From: Tepidamorphus sp. | GTDB lineage: Bacteria > Pseudomonadota > Alphaproteobacteria > Rhizobiales > Tepidamorphaceae | DNA: 58,394 nucleotides | Reading direction: 5' to 3' | Assembly: GCA_028280885.1 (NCBI GenBank) | Contig: JANQKY010000059.1 | Location: 1-58,394, forward strand | In this document: piece by piece, positions 9,092-16,842 of the stretch | Position numbering within the stretch: the stretch's first letter is position 1 | Layout: the number at the start of each line of letters is the position of its first letter | The notes under the pieces: generated by a model | Told to the model about the DNA's origin: nothing | What the model saw: the letters and a program-made list of their open reading frames with translations, nothing else | The model's database searches: none | Program-made: the position numbers and the translations under genes

Positions 9092-9721
9092 GTGATCGAT
9101 CTCTACACCTGGTCCACGCCGAACGGCCGCAAGGTCTCGATCGCCCTTGAGGAACTCGCCCTGCCCTACACGGTGCACGAGATCAACATCATGGAGGACG
9201 ATCAGTTCGCGCCGGACTTCCTGAAGATCAGCCCGAACAACAAGATCCCGGCGATCGTCGACGGCGACACCGGCCTGTCGCTGATGGAGTCCGGGGCGAT
9301 CCTGCTCTATCTGGCCAAGAAGACCGGCAAGCTGATGCCGACCGACGAGGCCGGTTACTGGTCGGCGATGGAATGGCTGATGTGGCAGATGGGCGGGTTC
9401 GGCCCGATGCTCGGCCAGGCGCATCATTTCCTGAAGTTCAACGAGGGCAAGGCGCCCTATGCCGAGGCGCGCTACGGCAAGGAGACCCAGCGGCTCTACG
9501 GCGTGCTCGACACGCGGCTGGAGGGTCGCGACTTCCTGGCCGGCGACTATTCGGTCGCCGATATCGCCACCTGGCCCTGGGCTTCGCGCTTCGAGTGGCA
9601 GCGGATCGATCTGAACGAATTCCCGAACGTCAAGGCCTGGTACACCCGGATCGCCGAGCGCCCGGCCGTCCAGAAGGGCTATGACGTGCCGGCGCGCGGC
9701 CAGCCGATCCCGATGCCGTAG
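9092..9721 (+). CDS. Glutathione S-transferase family protein (YfcG/Nu class)
   Basis: The 209-residue protein has an N-terminal thioredoxin-like domain starting IDLYTWSTPNGRKVS, then SPNNKIPAIVD and LMESGAILLYL, and a helical C-terminal domain with YSVADIATWPW. The TWSTPNGRK start is typical of the YfcG/YghU class, whose members show disulfide-reductase activity with glutathione. It begins with GTG at 9092 behind GGGAG. It sits alone between thiY and a repeat-rich gap, so no pathway is implied by the neighbours. Confidence 0.88.
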   Translation: MIDLYTWSTPNGRKVSIALEELALPYTVHEINIMEDDQFAPDFLKISPNNKIPAIVDGDTGLSLMESGAILLYLAKKTGKLMPTDEAGYWSAMEWLMWQMGGFGPMLGQAHHFLKFNEGKAPYAEARYGKETQRLYGVLDTRLEGRDFLAGDYSVADIATWPWASRFEWQRIDLNEFPNVKAWYTRIAERPAVQKGYDVPARGQPIPMP

Positions 9722-10158
9722 GGAGGGAGTGCAGGTTCGATAGCGCCGCTGGCGCTCTCGAAGCCGCCCTTCGGGCGGCCGGCGCTCGACTAGGGTCTCG
9801 CACTGTTCGACACTCGAAACGCGACGCGTTTCGTCCACTTCGTGGACCGTGCCTCACCCCCCACCCCGACCCTCTCCCGCGAGGGGAGAGGGGGCGTTAG
9901 CTGCACGGGATTCGTCTGAATTGATACGCTTTGCTGTTTGCGAGGCGTTATGGCCAAACAGAACGGCGGTAGCACTCCCTCTCCCCTCGCGGGAGAGGGT
10001 CGGGGTGAGGGGGAATCGCCCGGTGAGGGCTCGATGCCCTTGCCGGGCGAACCGGACCGCGCCCGGCGCTCGAAGTGCTTTCGCATTTCGTCCGCTTGCG
10101 CGGACCGCGCCTTACTGTCGCGTGTATTTCCGCCCCATTCCTCGCTAGACTGGTCCGC
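9722..10158. repeat. Intergenic repeat cluster (inverted copies of two repeat families)
   Basis: This 437-base gap contains no credible gene. It holds a CCCTCTCCC...GGGAGAGGG hairpin element twice in opposite orientation (about 9866-9893 and 9978-10012). It also holds two diverged reverse copies (about 9790-9856 and 10070-10115) of the 'ggtgaggcacggtcc' repeat that is also found at 50278 and 58258. A GCCGCCCTTCGGGCGGC hairpin sits near 9764-9780, just after the GST stop, and may act as a transcription terminator. Confidence 0.7.
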
Positions 10159-10557
10159 ATGAGACCCGTCGGCGTCCTACAGGCCCTGATCCGCGAGCGT
10201 CGCCCCTTCGCCGCGCTGGCGATTATGGCGCTGCTCGTGCCCGTGCTGCTGACCCTGGCCGGGCTGCATGCGGCGATCGGCGCGACACGGCTTGCCGACG
10301 GCACGGTCGTGATCTGCACCAGCGACGGCTTCGTCCGCATCACCGACCCGGCCTCCGTTCCAGACCGTCACGAGACCTGCTGCCTGAACGGCTGCGTCCA
10401 TACCGGTTCATCCGGCCTTGCCGGACAGACAATCGTCCCGGCGGGCCTGCCCACCCTTGCAGCGCTGCGACCTCACGCCGTCCACGACGACCACAACGTT
10501 TCCGCTTCCCCCGCCCTGCCCGGCGCCATCCGCGCGCCCCCGTCCCCGTTGGCCTGA
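10159..10557 (+). CDS. Small membrane protein with a Cys cluster, first gene of a copper-related set
   Basis: The 132-residue protein has one N-terminal membrane helix (about 17-40, AALAIMALLVPVLLTLAGLH), then a polar region with a CCLNGC cluster and a His/Pro-rich tail. The shape resembles DUF2946-type small membrane proteins that often lie beside copper genes, but I cannot confirm the family. It is followed 71 bases later by a copper chaperone and then SCO, which suggests a role in copper handling in the cell envelope. The start at 10159 places the hydrophobic helix near the N-terminus. Confidence 0.65.
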   Translation: MRPVGVLQALIRERRPFAALAIMALLVPVLLTLAGLHAAIGATRLADGTVVICTSDGFVRITDPASVPDRHETCCLNGCVHTGSSGLAGQTIVPAGLPTLAALRPHAVHDDHNVSASPALPGAIRAPPSPLA

Positions 10558-10628
10558 GATCAACCGCAAACGGCCCCGGCACGCGTCGGCGGCTGACCCC
10601 TCATTTCCCTGCCAACAGGAGACATATC

Positions 10629-11120
10629 ATGCGCAAATTCGCGCTCACGCTCGCGACCCTCGTCGCCCTTGCCCTTCCCCTGACCGCCCAGGCGGACGAC
10701 CACGCCAAGAAGACCCACACCGCCGGCGACATCACCGTTTCGGACCACTGGACCCGGGCGATGCCGCCCGCGGCCGCCGTCGGCGGCGGCTTCATGGTGA
10801 TCACCAATGCCGGCAGCGAGCCGGACCGGCTCGTCGGCCTGTCGACACCGCGCGCGGGCAGCGGCGAAGTCCATGAAATGAAGATGGACGGCGGCGTCAT
10901 GAAGATGCGCGAACTGGCCGACGGCCTCGAGATCCCCGCCGGCGGCTCGGTCACCCTGGAACCGGGCGGCTATCACGTTATGTTCATGGGCGTCGAGGAC
11001 GGCTTCAAGGAAGGCGAGATGATCCCGGTCACCCTGGTCTTCGAAAAGGCCGGCGCGCTGGAGATCATGATGCCGGCCGGGCCGGTCGGCTCCAAGATGC
11101 ATCCCGGCCACACGCACTGA
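10629..11120 (+). CDS. Periplasmic copper chaperone PCu(A)C
   Basis: The 163-residue protein has a signal peptide ending at LTAQA and the PCu(A)C domain. The copper-binding H(M)x10Mx21HxM pattern is visible as VHEMKMDGGVMKM and GGYHVMFMG, with an extra His/Met-rich tail (KMHPGHTH). PCu(A)C delivers Cu(I) to the CuA site of cytochrome c oxidase together with SCO. The next gene 27 bases downstream is SCO, which supports this role. The ribosome site AACAGGAG lies just before the ATG. Confidence 0.92.
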   Translation: MRKFALTLATLVALALPLTAQADDHAKKTHTAGDITVSDHWTRAMPPAAAVGGGFMVITNAGSEPDRLVGLSTPRAGSGEVHEMKMDGGVMKMRELADGLEIPAGGSVTLEPGGYHVMFMGVEDGFKEGEMIPVTLVFEKAGALEIMMPAGPVGSKMHPGHTH

Positions 11121-11147
11121 CAAGACGAACCTTGAGGATCGGAACCG

Positions 11148-11759
11148 ATGCGGACCATTCGTTGGACAGCCTGGATACTCGTCGTCCTGGTCGCGGGCCT
11201 GACCGTGGCGGTTCTGGTCAGCCCCAATATCCGGGACAACCTGCTCGGCAAGCCCGGAACGGGCTCCGGCGTCGCCGCCATCGGCGGCGCCTTCACCATG
11301 GTCGACCACACCGGCAAGCCGGTGAGCGACCGGGACTTTGTCGGCAAGCCGTCGGTCTATTTCTTCGGCTTCACCCACTGCCCGGACGTCTGCCCGACCA
11401 GCCTTTACGACATCAGCACGCTGATGGAGGATCTCGGGCCGGAGGCCGACAAGCTCAATGTCAGCTTCGTCACCGTCGACCCCGAGCGTGACACCGCGCA
11501 GGTGATGAGCGACTATATCTCGCCCTTCGACAGCCGCATCGTCGGGCTGACCGGCACGCCGGAGCAGGTCTCCGACATGACCAAGGCGTTCCGCGTGTTT
11601 TCGCGCAAGGTCAACCTGGAGGATGGCGGCTATACGATGGACCACACCGCGACCATCTATCTGATGGATGCCGAGGGCACCTTCGCCGGGACGATCGCCT
11701 ATGGCGAGGACACCGAAACCGCGCTCGGCAAGCTGAGGAACCTGATCGCGCGATCATAG
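11148..11759 (+). CDS. SCO1/SenC family copper-insertion protein
   Basis: The 203-residue protein has an N-terminal membrane anchor (about 6-26) and a thioredoxin-like SCO domain. The copper-binding CPDVCP motif (about residue 83-88) and the distal His in MDHTATIYL are both present. It acts in the periplasm in assembly of the CuA centre of cytochrome oxidase. It is the third gene of the copper set and probably cotranscribed with PCu(A)C. No oxidase genes are in the window. Confidence 0.93.
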   Translation: MRTIRWTAWILVVLVAGLTVAVLVSPNIRDNLLGKPGTGSGVAAIGGAFTMVDHTGKPVSDRDFVGKPSVYFFGFTHCPDVCPTSLYDISTLMEDLGPEADKLNVSFVTVDPERDTAQVMSDYISPFDSRIVGLTGTPEQVSDMTKAFRVFSRKVNLEDGGYTMDHTATIYLMDAEGTFAGTIAYGEDTETALGKLRNLIARS

Positions 11760-11779
11760 GGCAGCCCGGGGAGGGGTGC

Positions 11780-12568
11780 ATGGCAGACGACGCAGGACCG
11801 ATCCGGATCTGGTATCAGAGCTTCATCGACCCTGACGACCAGGCCCCCTATTTCCGGCAGATGCAGGCGCGGTTCGAGGCCGTCAAATCGCCGAGCACGG
11901 AAATCGAGATGGTCGGGGTCACACCGCCCGACCGCCATTTCCATGCGCTGACCGAGTTCCGCTGCGCCGACCAGACCATCCGCAACGCCATCAAGGCGCA
12001 GGAACAGGGCTTCGACGCCTTCGTCATCGGCCATTTCCCCGATGGCGGCCTGCTGGAGGCGCGCGGCACCGTCGATATCCCGGTCATCGGGCTCGGCGAA
12101 GCCAACCTGCTGCACGCCTGCACGCTCGGCCGCAAAATCGGCCTCGTCACGATCAATCCGGTCTTCGTGCCGATACACGAGGCCCAGATTACGGCCTACG
12201 GGCTTGACAGCCGGGTCGTGGGCGTCGCGGCGATCAAGGCCGACGTCCAACGCTTCATGGCGGGCCTCGAAGACGATACGATCCGCGAGGAGATCCGCCG
12301 CGACTTCGAAACCCGGCTGCGCCCGCTGGTCGACGCCGGGGCCGATGTGCTGATCCCGTCCGGCGGCATGCCGATGCTGCTGTTGTCCTACATGCAGCCG
12401 TTCACCGTCGACGGCGCGCTGGTCGTCGAGGGCATCGCCACGGTGATCAAGGCGGCGGAAATGGCCGTCGCCCTGCATCGCATCACCGGAAACGCGGCCT
12501 CGCGGCGCGGGATCTACGCCCGCGCCAGCGGCGACGCGATCGCGGATTTCTTGGGCCCGCGCGCCTGA
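11780..12568 (+). CDS. Asp/Glu/hydantoin racemase-fold protein lacking the usual catalytic cysteines
   Basis: The 262-residue protein aligns in layout with the Asp/Glu/hydantoin racemase family: IRIWYQSF at the start, IPVIGLGEA in the middle, and a two-domain repeat. Active members carry one cysteine in a VIGCF-x-D segment and another in an LGC segment. Here these positions read VIGHFPD (about residue 78) and LIPSGGMP (about 195). It is 20 bases after SCO on the same strand, but no functional link is evident. It may be a non-racemase member such as an isomerase or decarboxylase-like enzyme. Confidence 0.75.
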   Translation: MADDAGPIRIWYQSFIDPDDQAPYFRQMQARFEAVKSPSTEIEMVGVTPPDRHFHALTEFRCADQTIRNAIKAQEQGFDAFVIGHFPDGGLLEARGTVDIPVIGLGEANLLHACTLGRKIGLVTINPVFVPIHEAQITAYGLDSRVVGVAAIKADVQRFMAGLEDDTIREEIRRDFETRLRPLVDAGADVLIPSGGMPMLLLSYMQPFTVDGALVVEGIATVIKAAEMAVALHRITGNAASRRGIYARASGDAIADFLGPRA

Positions 12569-12576
12569 AACGGCAC

Positions 12577-14163
12577 CTAAAACGCTAGCGGCTTTGCCTG
12601 GCGCACATGCGGCAGCGCGTTGACGGCGGCCAGCACGTCCGGGGCGAGCGGCTCGTCGATCTCGACCAGCGCGATGGCGTCGCCGCCCGGCGCCTGCCGG
12701 CCGAGGCTGAACCGGGCGATGTTGACGCCGGTATTGCCGAGGATCATGCCGAGGCTGCCGATGAAGCCCGGCTTGTCCTCGTTGGTCACGTAGAGCATGT
12801 GCGGCGCCAGTTCCGCCTCCATGTTGATGCCCTTGATCTGGATGACCCGGGGCCGGCCGTCGGAGAAGACCGTGCCGGCGACCGAGCGCTCCTGGCGCTC
12901 GGTGATGACCGTCAGGCGGACATAGTTCTCATAGGCGCCCGACTGCTCGCGGCGCACCTCCTCGACCTGGATGCCGCGATCGCGGGCAATCGCCGGGGCC
13001 GAGACCATGTTGATGTCCTGCAGCAGCGGCCGCAGCACGCCGGCGATCGCCGCCGAGCCGAGCGCGCGGGTGTTCATCTCGGCGACGTCGCCGGCATATT
13101 CGACGCGGATGCCGCGAATGCCGGTCTCGGTGAGCTGGCCGGCAAACGATCCGAGCTGGTCGGCGAGCGTGACGAAGGGCTTCAGCCGCGGCGCCTCCTC
13201 CGCCGAGATCGACGGCATGTTGAGCGCGTTGGTCACCGCGCCGGTCAACAGATAGTCCGACATCTGCTCGGCGACCTGCAGCGCGACGTTCTCCTGTGCC
13301 TCCGTCGTCGCCGCGCCCAGATGCGGCGTGCAGATGACGTTCGGCGCGCCGAACAGGGCATTCTCCTTTGCCGGCTCGACGGAATAGACGTCGAAGGCCG
13401 CACCGGCGACATGGCCTTCCTCGAGCGCTGCACGCAGCGCCTCTTCGTCGACCAGGCCGCCGCGGGCGCAATTGATGATCCGCACGCCCTTTTTCGTCGC
13501 AGCCAGTGCCTCCGCCGATAGGATGTTACGGGTCTTGTCGGTAAGCGGCGTGTGCAGGGTGATGAAGTCGGCGCGGGCGAGCAGGGCGTCGAGATCGACC
13601 TTCTCAACGCCGAGGTCGAGCGCCCGCTCCGGCGTCAGGAAGGGATCGAAGGCAACCACCTTCATCTTCAGCCCCAGCGCCCGGTCGGCGACGATCGAGC
13701 CGATATTGCCACAGCCGATGACGCCGAGCGTCTTGCCCGTCACCTCGACACCCATGAAGCGGTTCTTCTCCCATTTGCCGGCCTGGGTGGAGGCATCGGC
13801 GGCCGGGATCTGGCGGGCCAGCGACAGCATCATCGAGATCGCGTGCTCGGCCGTCGTGATCGAATTGCCGAAGGGCGTGTTCATGACGATGATGCCGCGC
13901 TTGGTCGCCGCCGGCACGTCGATATTGTCGACGCCGATGCCGGCGCGGCCGATCACTTTCAGGTTTTCAGCCGCCGCGATGACCTTCTCGGTGACCTTGG
14001 AGGCCGATCGGATCGCCAGACCGTCATAGGCGCCGACCTTGGCGGCGAAGGCGGCCTTGTCGGCGCCGAGCTCGGGCTCGAAATCGACCGCGATGCCGCG
14101 ATCCTTGAAGATCTGAACGGCGGCGGGCGACAGCTTGTCGGAAATCAGAACGCGGGGAGCCAT
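12577..14163 (-). CDS. serA: D-3-phosphoglycerate dehydrogenase
   Basis: The 528-residue protein is the long form of SerA. The N-terminal substrate domain starts PRVLISDKLS; the NAD-binding motif is GVIGCGNIGS; the catalytic region has NCARGGLVDE and the His in TPHLGAATTEA; then come the allosteric substrate-binding domain and a C-terminal ACT domain (about 455-528, MLYVTNEDKPGFIG). It oxidises 3-phosphoglycerate to phosphohydroxypyruvate, the first step of serine synthesis. The start at 14163 matches the conserved N-terminus; the frame is open further upstream but that part overlaps serC. It lies downstream of serC on the same transcript. Confidence 0.96.
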   Translation of the reverse strand: MAPRVLISDKLSPAAVQIFKDRGIAVDFEPELGADKAAFAAKVGAYDGLAIRSASKVTEKVIAAAENLKVIGRAGIGVDNIDVPAATKRGIIVMNTPFGNSITTAEHAISMMLSLARQIPAADASTQAGKWEKNRFMGVEVTGKTLGVIGCGNIGSIVADRALGLKMKVVAFDPFLTPERALDLGVEKVDLDALLARADFITLHTPLTDKTRNILSAEALAATKKGVRIINCARGGLVDEEALRAALEEGHVAGAAFDVYSVEPAKENALFGAPNVICTPHLGAATTEAQENVALQVAEQMSDYLLTGAVTNALNMPSISAEEAPRLKPFVTLADQLGSFAGQLTETGIRGIRVEYAGDVAEMNTRALGSAAIAGVLRPLLQDINMVSAPAIARDRGIQVEEVRREQSGAYENYVRLTVITERQERSVAGTVFSDGRPRVIQIKGINMEAELAPHMLYVTNEDKPGFIGSLGMILGNTGVNIARFSLGRQAPGGDAIALVEIDEPLAPDVLAAVNALPHVRQAKPLAF

Positions 14164-14203
14164 GGGGCAAGTCCTTGTTGTGTCGGTGAAATCTCTGGCC
14201 CTC

Positions 14204-14240
14204 GTCATTCCGGCCGCCGCCATATGGCGGCCGGAATGAC
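14204..14240. repeat. Perfect 15-bp hairpin between serC and serA
   Basis: GTCATTCCGGCCGCC (14204-14218) pairs perfectly with its complement at 14226-14240 around a 7-base loop. It sits in the 109-base gap between the serC stop and the serA start. It resembles the mobile hairpin repeats common in rhizobial intergenic spaces and could modulate serA relative to serC expression. No U-tract follows on either strand, so it is not a standard terminator. Confidence 0.7.
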
Positions 14241-14272
14241 GGTTGCAATCAAGTCGGACGATACGGGCTCGG

Positions 14273-15436
14273 TCAGGCGGCCTCGGCCCTGGCGGCCGCA
14301 AAGGCCCAGTCGAGCCAGGGCGCGAGCACCTCGACATCGGCCGTCTCGACGGTGGCGCCGCACCAGATCCGGAGGCCCGGCGGCGCATCGCGGTAATGGG
14401 CGATGTCGTAGGCGACGCCCTCGGCTTCGAGCAGGCCCGCCATCCGCTTGGCAAACGCCGACTGGTCGGCGACCGGCAGGGCGGTGATCTCCGGATCGGT
14501 GAAGGCAAGGCAGACCGAGGTGTTCGACCGGACCGCCGGATCGGCGGCCAGGTTCTCGATCCACGGTGTCCGGTCGACCCAGGCAGCCAGCGCCGCCGCG
14601 TTGGCGTCGGCCCGGGCGATCAGGCCGTCGAGCCCGCCGAGCGTCTCAGCCCAGGTCAGCGCATCGAGATAGTCCTCGACGCACAACATAGACGGCGTAT
14701 TGATTGTTTCGCCGCGAAAGATGCCTTCGTTCAGCTTGCCGGACTTGGTCATCCGGAAGATCTTCGGCAGCGGCCAGGGGGGCGTGTAGGTTTCGAGCCG
14801 TTCGACCGCGCGCGGCGACAGGATCAGCATGCCGTGCCCCGCCTCGCCGCCGAGCGCCTTCTGCCAGGAGAAGGTCGCGACGTCGAGCTTTGGCCAGTCG
14901 AGCCGCTGGGCGAAGGCGGCCGATGTCGCGTCCGCGATCGTCAGGCCCTCGCGGTCTTCCGCGATCCAGCCGCCGTCCGGCACGCGCACGCCGGAGGTGG
15001 TGCCGTTCCAGGTGAAGACGACGTCGCGGGCAAAGTCGACCTGTGCCAGGTCCGGCAGTTCGCCATAGGGGGCTTTCAGCAGGCGCGCGTCGAGCTTCAA
15101 CTGCTTGACGACGTCGCTCACCCAGCCCTCGCCGAAGCTCTCCCAGGCGAGCATGTCGACGCCGCGGGCGCCGAGCAGCGACCACAGCGCCATCTCGACA
15201 GCGCCGGTATCGGAGGCCGGCACGATGCCGATCCTGTAGTCGTCCGGCACCCCGAGGATTGCCCGCGTCCGCTCGATCGCGTCAAGCAGGCGGGCCTTGC
15301 CGGGTTTTGATCTGTGGGAACGTCCCAGAAGCGCGCCTTCGAGATGTTTCGTCGACCAGTTCGGCCGCTTGGCGCAGGGGCCTGATGAAAAATCAGGTAC
15401 GGCCGGCCGCACGGCCGGTTGCGTCGGTATCGTCAT
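14273..15436 (-). CDS. serC: Phosphoserine aminotransferase
   Basis: The 387-residue protein belongs to the alphaproteobacterial SerC group: [10 protein letters not shown] near the N-terminus, [11 protein letters not shown] for phosphate binding, DATSAAFA, and the PLP lysine in [13 protein letters not shown]. It transaminates phosphohydroxypyruvate with glutamate to phosphoserine. It starts at 15436, immediately downstream of the serC leader. Its 5' region is unusual: the integrated element's left boundary lies only 27 bases upstream of the start codon, so its native promoter now lies about 17 kb away. Confidence 0.95.
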   Translation of the reverse strand: MTIPTQPAVRPAVPDFSSGPCAKRPNWSTKHLEGALLGRSHRSKPGKARLLDAIERTRAILGVPDDYRIGIVPASDTGAVEMALWSLLGARGVDMLAWESFGEGWVSDVVKQLKLDARLLKAPYGELPDLAQVDFARDVVFTWNGTTSGVRVPDGGWIAEDREGLTIADATSAAFAQRLDWPKLDVATFSWQKALGGEAGHGMLILSPRAVERLETYTPPWPLPKIFRMTKSGKLNEGIFRGETINTPSMLCVEDYLDALTWAETLGGLDGLIARADANAAALAAWVDRTPWIENLAADPAVRSNTSVCLAFTDPEITALPVADQSAFAKRMAGLLEAEGVAYDIAHYRDAPPGLRIWCGATVETADVEVLAPWLDWAFAAARAEAA

Positions 15437-15445
15437 GATGTACTA

Positions 15446-15500
15446 CCCTTCCAGATAGGTGCCCCTCGTTGGGGAGGGGTGTCCCACGGACGGGATTACC
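15446..15500 (-). ncRNA. serC leader RNA element (candidate), within attL
   Basis: On the minus strand just upstream of serC the sequence reads GTCCGTGGGACACCCCTC, CCCAAC, GAGGGGCACC; CCCCTC pairs with GAGGGG across CCCAAC to form a hairpin right before the ribosome site GGAAGGG. From memory, Rfam lists a 'serC' cis-regulatory motif upstream of serC-serA in Alphaproteobacteria, and position and appearance fit; I have not been able to compute the match. The 38-bp att core covers most of the element, so it stays intact next to serC after integration. Confidence 0.55.
15463..15500. other. attL core (38-bp direct repeat)
   Basis: A stretch starting CCCTCGTTGGGG and ending GACGGGATTACC is identical over 38 bases to 32319-32356. 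The two copies bound the integrase, capsid and tail genes, and the right copy begins 8 bases after the integrase stop codon. This is the expected layout of attL and attR of an integrated element. It is not part of a tRNA gene. Confidence 0.93.
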
Positions 15501-15521
15501 GAAACCCTAGGAAAACCGCAA
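15493..15521 (-). promoter_or_regulatory. Candidate serC promoter formed at the attL junction
   Basis: On the minus strand TTGCGG (15516-15521, element DNA) is followed after 17 bases by TAATCC (15493-15498, inside the att core). In the original flank at attR the equivalent is TTGCGC (32372-32377), also 17 bases from TAATCC (32349-32354). The element may thus replace the -35 hexamer lost on integration. The -10 match is modest and no promoter test is possible here. Confidence 0.35.
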
Positions 15522-15593
15522 GTTTTAAAAGCACTAAGGGTGCAGGTTTTTGCAGCGCAAACCAGAACGATGCAGGAACCTGTGTCAAAAAGT

Positions 15594-15613
15594 GGCACAG
15601 ATTTGACACGGTA
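15594..15613 (+). repeat. 20-bp repeat near attL, candidate arm-type integrase site
   Basis: GGCACAGATTTGACACGGTA occurs here, 94 bases inside attL, and identically at 32240-32259, 60 bases inside attR. In the left copy it is part of an inverted repeat (TGTCAAA at 15583 and TTTGACA at 15602). Such repeats on both sides of a lambda-type att are typical of arm sites for integrase or excisionase binding. Confidence 0.5.
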
Positions 15614-15658
15614 TCTTCGCGGTTTGTTCACTCAGGAAACACCGCGTCCCTAAGCCCC

Positions 15659-15698
15659 AAAAGAAAGGCCGCCCCCCTGCACCAACAGGGAGGCGGCC
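15659..15698 (-). terminator. Rho-independent terminator on the minus strand
   Basis: GGCCGCC (15667-15673) pairs with GGCGGCC (15692-15698), with an inner CCCTG/CAGGG pair. On the minus strand the stem is followed by TTTCTTTT. It would stop leftward transcription from the element before it reaches attL and serC, so serC must be transcribed from a promoter to the left of 15659. Confidence 0.75.
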
Positions 15699-15721
15699 AC
15701 GTCATTCTCAGTTCTCTCACC

Positions 15722-16150
15722 GACCCTGAACATAGCGCATTTGCGATTCGCTCGCAAGAAGGTGTCGGTGAATTATGGAACGGATTTCAGAGCACAGCGA
15801 CGGCGGCATTGCCCGCCTGCTGACCACGCGGACTACGACCGTGTGGGCGGGTAAGACGCTGGCGCACGGATCGAAAGGGCTACCGGGGGATGCGTCCACA
15901 GCCCACGACCAGGACGAAAGCCTGAAGGTTGGACGCCGGCGGTTGTCTCCACCGTCGGAAGTAGCAGGCGACCTCGATGCGGGAACACACGACATCGAGG
16001 GCCCGAATGCGACGGCCGGCTCCGTTGAGCAGACCAACACGCGGAGGGCTAGTCCGGCACCCATGGCCGCTTCGATGAAGTCGCCGGGGGATGTCGAACT
16101 ATGCCCTTTTGCTCAGGCCTCACCATTGAGCAGAGCCCTAGTTTGAGAAA
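15722..16150 (+). other. Region with conserved-looking hairpins; possible structured RNA or small ORF
   Basis: This stretch before the first clear gene contains three 8-bp stems: 15824-15831/15839-15846, 15936-15943/15951-15958 and 15972-15979/15993-16000. The first two each contain one G-U pair on the plus strand (an A-C mismatch on the minus strand), which favours a plus-strand RNA. A 123-codon frame (15775-16146, plus) and a 115-codon frame (15717-16064, minus) also cross the region, but neither has a good ribosome site or recognisable features. I cannot assign a known RNA family. Confidence 0.35.
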
Positions 16151-16165
16151 GGGATCGAACGAAAA

Positions 16166-16534
16166 ATGAAATTCGTATTGAGAGACGACACCGACAAAAA
16201 CGGTAGCGCCAAGCGAAGCGCGGCAGCCAGTCTGCGAGGGCCTGATGCAGGAAGCGGAAGCATGACACGGCGAGAGAAGTCACAGCCAATCACCCCTGCC
16301 CGGTTTGACGCGGCAATGGCGCCGGCATCGAAGCAGCCACGCATCATCTGGACGCTGGCCGCGATCGGCGCCCGAATTGGCGCAAGCACGGACTTCGTCC
16401 GCAGCACCCTGGCGGGGGCGCCCGGATCTCCGGTCAAGCGGATGGGTGGCCGGTACTACGCCATCGAGGACGAGTTGATCGCGTTCATGCGCGGCGACGT
16501 GGCGCGAGACGCGGAGAAAGGGAACGCCTCATGA
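16166..16534 (+). CDS. Small phage DNA-binding protein with HTH domain
   Basis: The 122-residue protein has a basic, Ser/Arg-rich N-terminus and a C-terminal winged-helix-like segment (about 60-110): IWTLAAIGARIG, then VKRMGGRYYAIEDELIAFMR. This resembles MerR/excisionase-type or Nu1-like DNA-binding domains in which a helix-turn-helix is followed by a short beta hairpin. The start could be 16166 (AAAGGGA upstream) or an internal ATG at 16262. It overlaps the next gene by 4 bases and opens the structural cassette. A true terminase small subunit is encoded separately, so a regulatory role is more likely. Confidence 0.6.
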   Translation: MKFVLRDDTDKNGSAKRSAAASLRGPDAGSGSMTRREKSQPITPARFDAAMAPASKQPRIIWTLAAIGARIGASTDFVRSTLAGAPGSPVKRMGGRYYAIEDELIAFMRGDVARDAEKGNAS

Positions 16535-16728
16535 GCGACCAGAACCATGTCGATACGCTGAAAAACCTGCGCGAAACGCTCGTCGACGACAGGCGCGCGG
16601 CGGCAAAGGTGCCAGATGCGGGTAGAGTGCGCCAAATCCAGGAGCAGATAGAAGTCATTGACCGGGCGATCGCGGACGAAAGGAAGCTTGGATACAGGGT
16701 GAGCTCGACGCCCCTATCCATCCTTTGA
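16531..16728 (+). CDS. Small coiled-coil phage protein
   Basis: The 65-residue protein is highly charged and helical, with heptad-like spacing from about residue 5 to 50. It starts with ATGA overlapping the stop of the HTH gene, which supports translational coupling. It has no recognisable family. In head modules, proteins of this size and shape before the portal gene sometimes act in head-tail joining, but that is only a positional guess. Confidence 0.55.
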   Translation: MSDQNHVDTLKNLRETLVDDRRAAAKVPDAGRVRQIQEQIEVIDRAIADERKLGYRVSSTPLSIL

Positions 16729-16842
16729 TCCCCGGAAATCCGGGCGAGGAAAGAACCGCACCCCGAAGAAACCCGATCTAGCCAGCTTTACCCCGATCAA
16801 ACCATGCAGTGATCCGGCACAGCATCAGGCACATTCTGGTCG

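Noticed and set aside
15463..15500. tRNA gene as integration target
   Set aside because: The 38-bp core does not match a tRNA 3' end; it fits the serC leader region instead.
15722..16150. Group I or II intron, tmRNA or RNase P RNA in the left-end region
   Set aside because: The hairpins prompted the check, but the conserved intron cores, tag frame and RNase P signature sequences are not visible.
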